Assembly (NCBI GenBank): GCA_947566705.1
Contig: CANOLA010000014.1
Span: 1-49,208 of the forward strand
Origin: an uncultured Lachnospiraceae bacterium
GTDB lineage: Bacteria > Bacillota > Clostridia > Lachnospirales > Lachnospiraceae
DNA: 49,208 nt
Direction of reading: 5' to 3'
Part shown: positions 9,601 to 16,522 of the stretch, piece by piece
Layout of the letters: every line of letters starts with the position of its first letter
How positions within the stretch are numbered: the stretch's first letter is position 1
Made by a program: the position numbers and the translations under genes
The notes under the pieces: model-generated
Told to the model about the DNA's origin: nothing
Database searches by the model: none
Seen by the model: the letters and a program-made list of their open reading frames with translations, nothing else

Positions 9601-11360
9601 AGGGAGTAAAGTGTTCCGCTTTCATCCCGTTCTATCGCAGTTGCAAGATCCGGTACATCCCCAGCCGTAACGGTGTCTCCATGCGTTGTATCTGAGGAAT
9701 TGACCGGGAACCAGAACTCACTAATTTTAGTTACCTTCTTATTTCCTGCCTTTTGAATAATTACCTTTGCACTCTCTGCAATGCGGGCTCCCGTTTCTTC
9801 ATCAACCACATTGTTTTCCTCATGCTCCAGGCTGATGGATATGATTCCCAGCTCATCCAGCGTATGCAGTTCACCCGCCTTTGATTTCCCGTTATGGTCC
9901 GTGTCAGTCCATACCAGAAGACTGGTAAAGGCGGAATCCTCCGAATCAATTAATTTGTCATGGTTTTCATCCAGTTCCCCGAGCGCCTCAAAACCGGATG
10001 CAGAGATTGTTCCATCCTGCAGGATTACCTGGTCTCCAAACAGTTCCCCTCCGTTATCAATTTTTCCATTTTCATTCCTGTCCAGCGCAAGAAATCCATC
10101 CTCAGTGTCAATCCACGCGGTCCTTTCCGCAAATCCGTTGTTATCCAGGTCAAAGTATACCCCGTTTTTTACGTTGTGCAGCTTAATGCCCTTTTCCCCC
10201 AGATCGATAATCAGTGGATCTCGCGGTGGCTGCGCCTCTCCCGCTTTCTCATAATCATCATTTTCTTCCTGAATCAGCCGGATAATATCGTCTACAGCCT
10301 CTTCGTCATTTTCGGTAAGCTCATGCATGATCTGCTCTACTGCTTCGTCCGAACCAAACATCTCCATCAACAGCAAAAAGTCATCAACGGCTGCATTTAC
10401 TTCTGCCGCTTCTACGGTTTCCGGGCTGGCGATGTATTCCGTTAATCTAGCTATAATTGATGTACCTACAGCCACAATTGTGATGGATAAGGAATTTGCA
10501 GCCTTTTTTTCGATTAGTTTTTCATGGTAAGCCATCCATGCAGCCACTATTCCAACAATTGTGGTTGCCCCTGCTGTGGTAATACACACTACAGTTTTCG
10601 GATCAATATTTCCTGTCACATCTGCGACTGCCTTATCTTTTTCCGGAAGGGTAGCCGGAGCACGCTCTGCTTCCTCCTGCTTTTGTTTCTCGCGCTTTTT
10701 GGCGGTGCGTTCAAATTCATAGATAATTAATCCGTTGTTTTCTACAGTATATGTAATTAAATAGGTGACATCCTCATAGTATTCTCCTCGGTCATATGTA
10801 TCTGAATATGTAATTTCTCCGCCGTTAATCTGGTTTCCGCCAGTATCAAAGTTCTTATCAGAATCCACATATCCCTTCAGCTGGACTTCCGCTTTGGCTT
10901 TCTTACCTGCATCTTTCCAGTAGGAAACCGGTTTTACCTCCCATAAATATATTTTTCCATCAATTTCCATACCGATATCTGCCCTGCCCTGCTTTCCTGT
11001 CGGTTTTCCATTTTTATCCTTATATATGATGGGAATCTCTTTTCTCACACCCTTTTCCTTATAATTAAAAACTATATCATCCTGCACCTTGTTATGGAAA
11101 AAATTCCATGCAAGACCATCCACATGGTGTGCAACATACCATTGTTGTTTTAATACTGACGAAGATTTAGCATCTTCCCTCGCTTCCGCTGACGCTTTCG
11201 CCCGGCTTTCCGCAGCTGCAGCTAAATCTGACAGAAACTCCACTGCCTTCACACTGCTGTCTGTTTCTGCCTGCACCTGTGACACTGGTACTGACGTCAC
11301 GCTTAATGCGATTACCAGTATCATGGCAATCCACTGTTTCCATCTCTGTTTTATCCTCAT
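6651..11360 (-). CDS. Exported RTX/EF-hand calcium-binding protein with nuclease-like N-terminal domain
   Basis: This 1569-residue protein begins with a Sec signal peptide (1-31: basic start, hydrophobic core WIAMILVIALSVTSV, end QVQA). Residues about 70-220 contain GRADIGMEIDGKIYLWEVK, i.e. Asp128, Glu141 and Lys143 followed by Gln160, as in PD-(D/E)xK nucleases. Two hydrophobic stretches follow (about 257-277 and 290-305). Residues 381-560 match the calcium-binding region of FrpC-like RTX proteins: RDPLIIDLGEKGI, then DLDNNGFAE, DRNENGKIDNGGELFG and DENHDKLIDSED loops. In FrpC the corresponding Asp-Pro bond is cleaved autocatalytically with calcium; here it is Asp381-Pro382. A helical region precedes five RTX blocks (about 766-1569). 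The ribosome site AAGGAGGAAGAACC supports the start. It is last in the operon from 15739. No type I exporter is encoded nearby. Confidence 0.9.
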   Translation of the reverse strand: MRIKQRWKQWIAMILVIALSVTSVPVSQVQAETDSSVKAVEFLSDLAAAAESRAKASAEAREDAKSSSVLKQQWYVAHHVDGLAWNFFHNKVQDDIVFNYKEKGVRKEIPIIYKDKNGKPTGKQGRADIGMEIDGKIYLWEVKPVSYWKDAGKKAKAEVQLKGYVDSDKNFDTGGNQINGGEITYSDTYDRGEYYEDVTYLITYTVENNGLIIYEFERTAKKREKQKQEEAERAPATLPEKDKAVADVTGNIDPKTVVCITTAGATTIVGIVAAWMAYHEKLIEKKAANSLSITIVAVGTSIIARLTEYIASPETVEAAEVNAAVDDFLLLMEMFGSDEAVEQIMHELTENDEEAVDDIIRLIQEENDDYEKAGEAQPPRDPLIIDLGEKGIKLHNVKNGVYFDLDNNGFAERTAWIDTEDGFLALDRNENGKIDNGGELFGDQVILQDGTISASGFEALGELDENHDKLIDSEDSAFTSLLVWTDTDHNGKSKAGELHTLDELGIISISLEHEENNVVDEETGARIAESAKVIIQKAGNKKVTKISEFWFPVNSSDTTHGDTVTAGDVPDLATAIERDESGTLYSLCCEFAESDDIAHKRFCTKEILYYLTGATDLKQNSRGGNIDARDLKVIEKFMGRKFEGVGGTNPNVNAARMLKEIYGRIEDDYFNVLNLYSKFGTYLKFVFEYQDEKGDTKLNYLTLSTLIQSKLESGKNADALLYDLGMYLRAYDSIHDTDYYKEFSREFSELSEHCRDIVSLSGSGTTYVGTDGNDNYQGTNANEFISGKGGDDTLSGGGGNDRLSGGDGNDTYIFAKGFGHDTVTDSSGTNTIRFQGLKPEDLLVNGTGDYDVTVYIRGTNDSLVIQDFCRGEKYQNYMLEFTKVKMHAADPDSPFRFIYGNDEDNTLKAVLDSSAVYGFDGNDTLYGKDGNDVIYGNGGSDSISAGGGKDIIYGGDGDDILDGGTGDDFLYGGEGNDTYVWGTDYGTDIISDSEGESVIRLAGETAVQNLEVSPAGDNAVISIKDTKDRLVIQGYMDHSKKYFIQEGEDKVPLENYLSGENSSYYSGSENGDYFENDGKEILAGGKGDDRIIGTDDKEYVFGDDGNDQLLFAGGDDVVFGGAGDDYINGGNGNDYIDAGEGKDFADGGSGDDTYVFRQGYGEVSIQDNEGENTIVFGDGLTAESIKSYRSNWNDLLVTFDGHEDRLKLKNYCVNENARGYKLVFSDGTVVDAAAKNSPLKTIYGTDDSEYMPSVYDDGVTKVGQDGDDQLVGSDGNDFLYGGKGNDRMTGLKGDDLLDGGEDNDFLYGGEGNDTYIFKEGYGTDTIGDDSGENTIKISGYSPDQIKAYRTNWNNITVTFGETDDRIVIEGFFNAEANRNFYLEFEGCRIHAAAADSPLRTIYGTDESEYIEAMDDKGVTIFGEAGEDNLNGKKGADRLYGGAGNDQLYGNEGNDVLDGGEGDDCLYGGAGDDTYIFNTGWGTDTIIDSEGINTISFGEGFQAAEMMFIRTNWNNLTIAFAGSDDRLVIRDYFTSENCRNFNVNFADGTGFSYDNEENPVKLAFTTAVME
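6930..9065 (-). repeat. Five RTX nonapeptide blocks inside the exported calcium-binding protein
   Basis: The C-terminal half of the protein contains five cycles. Each has a run of GGxGxDxLY/I nonapeptides (for example YGGEGNDTY, YGGAGNDQLYGNEGNDVLD) ending in GNDTYIF or similar, then a spacer domain of about 75-90 residues with conserved parts such as DSEGINTISFGEGF, RTNWNNLTIAF and DDRLVI. RTX runs fold as calcium-dependent beta-rolls in known proteins. Cycles 4 and 5 are most alike (both have YGTDxSEY and RTNWNN), suggesting the most recent internal duplication. Confidence 0.88.
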
Positions 11361-11390
11361 GGTTCTTCCTCCTTGTTCTCATTCATAATT

Positions 11391-12140
11391 TTAAAATTCC
11401 AGTCCGTAACCCCGTAAAATTGCCTGATTCGCTGCCTTTCGTCTTTCCATTTCCTCCAGCACCTTCTGGTGGTATCTTTCATCCTCCGTGTACTTTCGGA
11501 ATATGGCAACCTGCTCCTTCATAAGCTGTGCATGTTTCTCTTTATACCTACTCTCTATCCTTTCCACGGATTTTCTCCACCGTTCCTCAAACTTTTCCAG
11601 AGTATACAGTTTGTAATTCAGCATCCCCTCCTTTTCATCACATTCATACTCAAAATCAAGGTCATACACATAAAATGAAATCGCCCCCAGTATCTCCATA
11701 CAATCCTTTAGAGTTTTCACCTGGTCCATCCGTGGCAGGGCATTTTGTATCACAGCCTCTGCGGACCGTTCCAGCTCCTCCATCATGTCCACGTCATTTC
11801 CACCGACCCGATAATGGAGTCCCGGTTTCAGCGTGCTGTCATCCCGGTACTGGAATGTCACGTGTCCTGACGCATCCCAGACGTAATTCTTCATCCAAAT
11901 CTCATACCGCGGGTTTCCATCCAAATTTATTTTTGGGCGGTAGACCGTCGCCAGTCCCCACACTACATTAAAGTCTTTGTACGGCCTGACAGACGTGCCG
12001 GCGTCTGCATACGATACCGCATGGATAATTTCATCCCCCACCATCCGTACCAGATATGGTCTCTTTCCTTTAATCTTCCGGAACCCGTAGGGCGCCAGTT
12101 TCTCTGCATAAAGATGCTTAAATGCTGTATTAAATGTCAT
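11391..12140 (-). CDS. Uncharacterised immunity-like protein, single-domain paralogue A
   Basis: The 249-residue protein has no signal peptide or membrane segment and is probably cytoplasmic. It starts FNTAFKHLYAEKLAPYGF then IKGKRPYLVRMVGDEI, continues through YRPKINLDGNPRYEIWMKNY and GGNDVDMMEELERS, and ends in a charged helical region (RKYTEDERYHQKVLEEMERR) closing with ILRGYGLEF. The opening resembles DUF4304-like proteins, a group found in immunity settings, but this is a loose resemblance. It is about 85% identical by eye to the gene directly upstream and to the second domain of the 441-residue paralogue. It lies 30 bases upstream of the RTX gene. An immunity or chaperone role for a toxin is inferred from the tandem array, not demonstrated. 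Confidence 0.8.
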   Translation of the reverse strand: MTFNTAFKHLYAEKLAPYGFRKIKGKRPYLVRMVGDEIIHAVSYADAGTSVRPYKDFNVVWGLATVYRPKINLDGNPRYEIWMKNYVWDASGHVTFQYRDDSTLKPGLHYRVGGNDVDMMEELERSAEAVIQNALPRMDQVKTLKDCMEILGAISFYVYDLDFEYECDEKEGMLNYKLYTLEKFEERWRKSVERIESRYKEKHAQLMKEQVAIFRKYTEDERYHQKVLEEMERRKAANQAILRGYGLEF

Positions 12141-12160
12141 TTTTGTTCTCCTTCATCACT

Positions 12161-12910
12161 TTAAAATTCCAGACCATAGCCCCGTAAAATTTCCTGGTTA
12201 GCCGCCTTGCGTCTCTCCATTTCCTCCTGCACCTTCCGGTGGTATCTTTCATCCTCCGTGTACTTTCGGAATATGGCAACCTGCTCTTTCATTATTCGGG
12301 TACGTCTCTCTTTGTCCCTGGCTTCTACACTATCCACAGTTTTTTTCTTTCGTGCTGTAAATTCTTCAAGAGTATACAGTTTGTAATTCAGCATCCCCTC
12401 ATCACTATCGTATTCTCCCCCAAGATCATAATCACGGACATAAGCTGCATCTGAACCCAATATTTCCCTGCAGTCCTTTAGGGTTTTCACCTGGTCCAGC
12501 CGTGGCAGGGCATCTAGTATGACAGCTTCTGCAGACCGTTCCAGTTCTTCCATCATGTCCACGTCATTTCCTCCAACACTGTAATGAATTCCCGGTTTCA
12601 GCGGGCTGTCATCCCGGTACTGGAATGTCACGTGTCCTGACGCATCCCCGACATAATTCTTCATCCAGATCTCATACCGTGGGTTTCCCTCCAGATTAAT
12701 CTTTGGACGGTAAACCGTCGCCACTCCCCATACTACATTGAAATCCTTATATGGTCTGACAGATGTACCGGCATCCGCATACGAAACCGCTTGAAGTATT
12801 TCATCCCCCACCATCCGCACCAGATAGGGTCTCCTTCCCTTGATTTTCCGGAACCCGTAAGGCGCCAGTTTCTCTGCATACACGTGCTTGAATGCTGTGT
12901 TAAATGTCAT
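12161..12910 (-). CDS. Uncharacterised immunity-like protein, single-domain paralogue B
   Basis: This 249-residue protein is a close tandem copy of the one just downstream (20 bases between stop and start). It shares the opening FNTAFKHVYAEKLAPYGF, the core KINLEGNPRYEIWMKNYV and the ending EILRGYGLEF. Differences cluster around residues 160-200, where it reads DAAYVRDYDLGGEYDSDEG while its neighbour reads FYVYDLDFEYECDEKEG. Such local variation in an otherwise conserved array would fit changing partner specificity, but the partner is unknown. Same strand, same operon, no export signal. Confidence 0.8.
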   Translation of the reverse strand: MTFNTAFKHVYAEKLAPYGFRKIKGRRPYLVRMVGDEILQAVSYADAGTSVRPYKDFNVVWGVATVYRPKINLEGNPRYEIWMKNYVGDASGHVTFQYRDDSPLKPGIHYSVGGNDVDMMEELERSAEAVILDALPRLDQVKTLKDCREILGSDAAYVRDYDLGGEYDSDEGMLNYKLYTLEEFTARKKKTVDSVEARDKERRTRIMKEQVAIFRKYTEDERYHRKVQEEMERRKAANQEILRGYGLEF

Positions 12911-12930
12911 TTTTATTTTCCTCCATCACT

Positions 12931-14256
12931 TTAAAACTTCAGTCCATACCCCCGCAAAATTTCCTGATTAGCCACCTTTCGTCTCTCCATTTCCTCCAGC
13001 ACCTTCTGGTGGTATCTCTCATCCTCTGTATACTTTCGAAATATGGCAACCTGCTCTTTCATAATTTGGGTACGTCTCTCTTTGTACCTGGCTTCTACAC
13101 TCTCCACAGATTTCTTTTTTCGTGCCTCAAATTCCTCCAGAGTATACAGCTTGTAATTCAGCATCCCCTCATTTTCATCACATTCATGCTCAAAATCAAG
13201 GTCATACACATAAGCCGCCGTCGGTCCCAGTATTTCCATACGATCCTCCAGGGTTTTTACCTGGTCCAGTTTTGGCAGTATTTCCTGCTTTACCACCTCC
13301 ACGGACCACTCCAGTTCCTCCATCATGCCCACATCATTTCCGCCAACCTGGTAGGAAACCCCCGGTTCCATTACATATTCATTCCGGTATTCGAAATACG
13401 GACCGTTTCCGGGGTCTCCCATGCCATCCATCCAGTTGGCATCCCGCGGATTTTCCTCCAGGTCTATCTTTTTGCGGTAAACCGTTGCCACACCATATCT
13501 TACAATAAAGCTTTTGTACGGCCTGCATGCCCAGCTGTTTGCATATGCGATTACATGGGCAATTTCATCCCCTTCCATCCGCACAAAATACGGTCTTTTT
13601 CCCTTGATTTTCTGAAACCCATAAGGCGCCAGTTTCTCTGCATACAGCCGCTTGAACGCCGCGTCAAAGGACGGCGTCCGTTTCCCCTTTCTAAAATAAA
13701 GGGCAGTGCAGAATCCGTTTCCGTCCTCCCCGGCGCTGCCCGCGTCCATCCCAAGAAGCGGTCCCAGCTCCCTCAGTCCGTCCTCCGCATAGGTATGGGA
13801 GCCTGCAAGCGTTTCCTGGAACCGCTCCCAGGTACAGCCTTTTTTCAGCAGGGGTTCCCAGTATTTTTTCATTCCCCTGGGCGCATCTTCATCCCCCAGG
13901 TATCCCGAAACGTCCCCCAGCGCCACCATGTCCGTCTCCTCCCTGCTTCTGGCATAAAGTGCAAGCGTCGCAAAATCACTGTCCACCAGTTCCATGCCAA
14001 TGCAGCTTGTCTGCAGGCTTTCCGAAAACCAGCCCGCATCCTCCATCAGGGCGTCCCGGTCGCTTTCGTAGGCATCCCTTTCCAGAGTCACCCAGTCGCT
14101 GTTTTCAGAAAAAACAAGCACATAGCCGCTTCCGTTTTTTTCCGTTGCGCGCTTGTACCCACGCTTCTCCATGCTCATAGAAAAATCCTCGGTAAACTCT
14201 TCTTTTGTCATCTGTTTTTCGTTGCGAATAAAAACTGCAGTGCTAAAATTGCCCAA
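12931..14256 (-). CDS. Uncharacterised immunity-like protein, two-domain paralogue C
   Basis: The 441-residue protein has two parts. Residues 1-185 form a separate domain (FSTAVFIRNEKQMTKEEF, MEKRGYKRATEKNGSGYVL, VDSDFATLALYAR, YWEPLLKKGCTWERF). Residues 195-441 repeat the 249-residue module of the two downstream genes (FDAAFKRLYAEKLAPYGF to EILRGYGLKF). Translation appears to start at a TTG (14254-14256) with GGAGGTTTTCAA in front; no ATG start is better placed. It is cytoplasmic by sequence. It lies 20 bases upstream of paralogue B and downstream of the 467-residue paralogue D. Function unknown. Confidence 0.8.
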   Translation of the reverse strand: MGNFSTAVFIRNEKQMTKEEFTEDFSMSMEKRGYKRATEKNGSGYVLVFSENSDWVTLERDAYESDRDALMEDAGWFSESLQTSCIGMELVDSDFATLALYARSREETDMVALGDVSGYLGDEDAPRGMKKYWEPLLKKGCTWERFQETLAGSHTYAEDGLRELGPLLGMDAGSAGEDGNGFCTALYFRKGKRTPSFDAAFKRLYAEKLAPYGFQKIKGKRPYFVRMEGDEIAHVIAYANSWACRPYKSFIVRYGVATVYRKKIDLEENPRDANWMDGMGDPGNGPYFEYRNEYVMEPGVSYQVGGNDVGMMEELEWSVEVVKQEILPKLDQVKTLEDRMEILGPTAAYVYDLDFEHECDENEGMLNYKLYTLEEFEARKKKSVESVEARYKERRTQIMKEQVAIFRKYTEDERYHQKVLEEMERRKVANQEILRGYGLKF

Positions 14257-14335
14257 TTGAAAACCTCCTTATATTATATTTCATGTTTAAAATTAGAAAC
14301 TTTCTTACCATATTTAAAATATTTATTATATTTTT

Positions 14336-15739
14336 TCATATTTCCAGCCCATAACCCCGCAACATTTCCTGGTTTTTCTTTTTCCTCCGTGCAAGCTCGG
14401 CAAGTGCCTTTCTATAGATTTCAGGATTATTATAGATTTCATCCCTCCTTCTTACAGTCCCAGCCCTCCAGCTCTCCAATCCCCTGCGCTCTTTCTCATA
14501 AGACCACATTAACTTGATTCCGTTTTTCTCCTGTTGCTCCAGTTCATTAAAAAATCTTTTGTATTTCTCTACAAGATTATCATGATTATCCGTCTGTATA
14601 TATAAAAGCCCTTCATTCTCATCAAGCTTTCCGAAATCATCCTGTTCCCCATTGTATACTGGCACGTTCAGAACTGACCCATAAAAAACTCTAAAATAGT
14701 CAATGCAGGCATCTAAATCTGTTACTTTGTCTAGTTTAGGTATCATTTCCCGTTTTGTTGCGTCCATGGCATTCTTCATTTTTTCATACAAATCCTCCCC
14801 ATTACCCTCCTGATAAGAATATCTAAACATTGACATACAATACTCATAATTATAATCTTTTTCACTTTTATGTAATGTTGAATAATAATCACTAAGCAGC
14901 AAAAGCCAGTTTGTATTATCTCCCGGACTACATGTCAAATTGATTGCCCGCCTGTATACCGTAGCCACACCACCCCATACGGAAAATGATTTATATCCCT
15001 TCTCCCCGCACCATTCACTCTTGCAGGCAATCACATGAACGATCTCATCCCCGATTACCCTGACGAGATACGGCTGTTTTCCTTTAATCTTAACAAATCC
15101 ACGTTCTTTCAGCCCTTCCCCAAACACCTGCTTAAACACCGTATTTAATGACGGCATCCGTTTCCCTTTCTGAAAATACAAGTTCACCGTATCCTGCCCG
15201 TTTCCGTCCCTGTCCTGACCTCCTGCTCCAATCCCCAGAAGCGGTGCCATTTCCTCCAGTCCGTCTTCCGCATATACATACTCTGCGGTCAGTACCTTCT
15301 GAAAATCCTCCCACGTATACCCTTCCTTCAAAAGCGGTTCCCAGCATTTTTTCAGTCCCCTTGACGGTTCCCCGTCCCCCCAGTAACCCGATGCATCCCC
15401 CAGCACTGCCATGTCCGTCTGTTCCTTTGACCGGCTGTACAGTTCAAGGACTGCAAAGTCACTGTCCACAAGTTCAGCGCTGACACAGTGCGTCTGCATG
15501 GCTTCAGAAAACCATCCCGCATCCTCTGCATGGGTAAAACCGCCATCTCCATATGCTGTTCTTCTGAGCATCACCCAGTCACTGCCTTCTGAAAAAGCAA
15601 GTGCATATTTACTCCCACTTTTCTCCGTTGCACGCTTGTACCCACGCTTTTCCATGCTCTTACAGAATTCCTCTGCAAACTCTTCCTTTGTCATCTGCTT
15701 CCCGTTGCGGATAAAAACCGCAGTACTAAAAGTCCCCAA
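14336..15739 (-). CDS. Uncharacterised immunity-like protein, two-domain paralogue D (first gene of operon)
   Basis: The 467-residue protein has the same N-terminal domain as paralogue C (FSTAVFIRNGKQMTKEEF, VDSDFAVLELYSR, CWEPLLKEGYTWEDF) and a more divergent second domain (LNTVFKQVFGEGLKERGF, IKGKQPYLVRVIGDEIVHVI, ending EMLRGYGLEI). It also uses a TTG start (15737-15739), with a clear GGAGGTTTACAG ribosome site. It is the first gene after the LytTR-type promoter at 15797-15864, so it probably sets transcription of the whole array through the RTX gene. Its middle region (about 280-400) has diverged most from the other paralogues. Function unknown. Confidence 0.8.
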   Translation of the reverse strand: MGTFSTAVFIRNGKQMTKEEFAEEFCKSMEKRGYKRATEKSGSKYALAFSEGSDWVMLRRTAYGDGGFTHAEDAGWFSEAMQTHCVSAELVDSDFAVLELYSRSKEQTDMAVLGDASGYWGDGEPSRGLKKCWEPLLKEGYTWEDFQKVLTAEYVYAEDGLEEMAPLLGIGAGGQDRDGNGQDTVNLYFQKGKRMPSLNTVFKQVFGEGLKERGFVKIKGKQPYLVRVIGDEIVHVIACKSEWCGEKGYKSFSVWGGVATVYRRAINLTCSPGDNTNWLLLLSDYYSTLHKSEKDYNYEYCMSMFRYSYQEGNGEDLYEKMKNAMDATKREMIPKLDKVTDLDACIDYFRVFYGSVLNVPVYNGEQDDFGKLDENEGLLYIQTDNHDNLVEKYKRFFNELEQQEKNGIKLMWSYEKERRGLESWRAGTVRRRDEIYNNPEIYRKALAELARRKKKNQEMLRGYGLEI

Positions 15740-15796
15740 CTGTAAACCTCCATTACATTCCTATATCACGTATCCTGAATCTTTCCCTATATTCCT

Positions 15797-15864
15797 AACA
15801 TAACGCCCACCTCATTCCTATGCAAGTAAAATGTAACGAGCGGTCGATATTTGTAACGAACGGT
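15797..15864 (-). promoter_or_regulatory. LytTR-type direct repeats plus promoter of the five-gene RTX operon
   Basis: On the minus strand the repeats ACCGTTCGTTACA (15852-15864) and ACCGCTCGTTACA (15832-15844) are 20 bp apart. After 6 bases come -35 TTGCAT (15820-15825), 17 bases and -10 TATGTT (15797-15802). The leader to the TTG start is about 55 bases. Spacing is identical, element by element, to the promoter at 4321-4388, although the sequences between the elements differ. This implies selection on the elements. The likely activator is the LytTR regulator at 4425-5135 (inference). Confidence 0.8.
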
Positions 15865-15928
15865 CGTTTTTTCCTACTTCCTGGGAAAATTTACTCCCTT
15901 TTGTACAGCCCAAAAAACTGCAGAAAAA

Positions 15929-15959
15929 AAGCAGGAAACCTTTTCCTGGTTTCCTGCTT
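15929..15959 (-). terminator. Rho-independent terminator after the GNAT gene
   Basis: A perfect 12-bp stem, AAGCAGGAAACC paired with GGTTTCCTGCTT, encloses a 7-base loop. On the minus strand it is followed by a run of seven T. It ends the acetyltransferase transcript and insulates the LytTR-regulated promoter that follows. Confidence 0.88.
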
Positions 15960-15977
15960 CAATATGCCATCATCTAT

Positions 15978-16406
15978 TCACCTTTTCCATACCATAACAA
16001 ATTCCTTTTCCCCGGTATCCTCATCATAATTTTCAGACTGAATCACAAAAGATTCCCTCTGGTAAAAGCGTACTGCACGTATATTTTTCTGATACACACT
16101 TAAACTCAGATTTGTTTTGCGTTTTTTCACATAATCCATTAATTGTTTTCCAGCCCCGTTTGACTGAACATGTTCCCTTACAAAAATACCTGCAATATAA
16201 TTATCCGTCAGTCCAATAAAACCGTCGGCCTGATGTGTATTATTATCTTCATACACATATAATTCTGCTTCCGGCAGCATATCTTTCACCATCTCAAAAT
16301 TATCCATCCAGTATTTCTGCGGGATGAAGCTGTGGGCCTGGATATTTGTCTCAAACCATATTTCCATAACCGCACTTAAATCATTCCTGTGAAATTTTCT
16401 GATCAA
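15978..16406 (-). CDS. GNAT-family N-acetyltransferase
   Basis: The 142-residue protein is a single GNAT domain. It opens with IRKFHRNDLSAVMEIWFE, has the acetyl-CoA-binding segment GIFVREHVQSNGAGKQLMDYV, and ends with SVYQKNIRAVRFYQRESF. This layout resembles YjaB-like acetyltransferases. The substrate cannot be told from sequence. A GGGGGA ribosome site precedes the ATG at 16406, and a strong terminator follows the stop. A single copy of the LytTR-type repeat unit lies about 95 bases upstream (16501-16513). Confidence 0.85.
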   Translation of the reverse strand: MIRKFHRNDLSAVMEIWFETNIQAHSFIPQKYWMDNFEMVKDMLPEAELYVYEDNNTHQADGFIGLTDNYIAGIFVREHVQSNGAGKQLMDYVKKRKTNLSLSVYQKNIRAVRFYQRESFVIQSENYDEDTGEKEFVMVWKR

Positions 16407-16500
16407 AGCATATCCCCCATTTCCTTTTTCTTCAACGGACCTGTCAGACTATTATTCCATAAATAAAAACACCGTCCGCCATATCCCCTTTCAGGAATAA

Positions 16501-16513
16501 TGTAACGAACGGC
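16501..16513 (-). promoter_or_regulatory. Single LytTR-type repeat unit upstream of the GNAT gene
   Basis: On the minus strand GCCGTTCGTTACA matches 12 of 13 positions of the repeat used at 15852-15864, but no second repeat lies 20 bp away on either side and no good -35 follows at the expected distance. It may be a relic or weak site. Confidence 0.3.
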
Positions 16514-16522
16514 ATCCCTTTT

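Noticed and set aside
12904-14517. Long plus-strand open frame of 537 codons
   Set aside because: It is the shadow of the paralogue array on the other strand; its copies arise only because the real genes are repeated.
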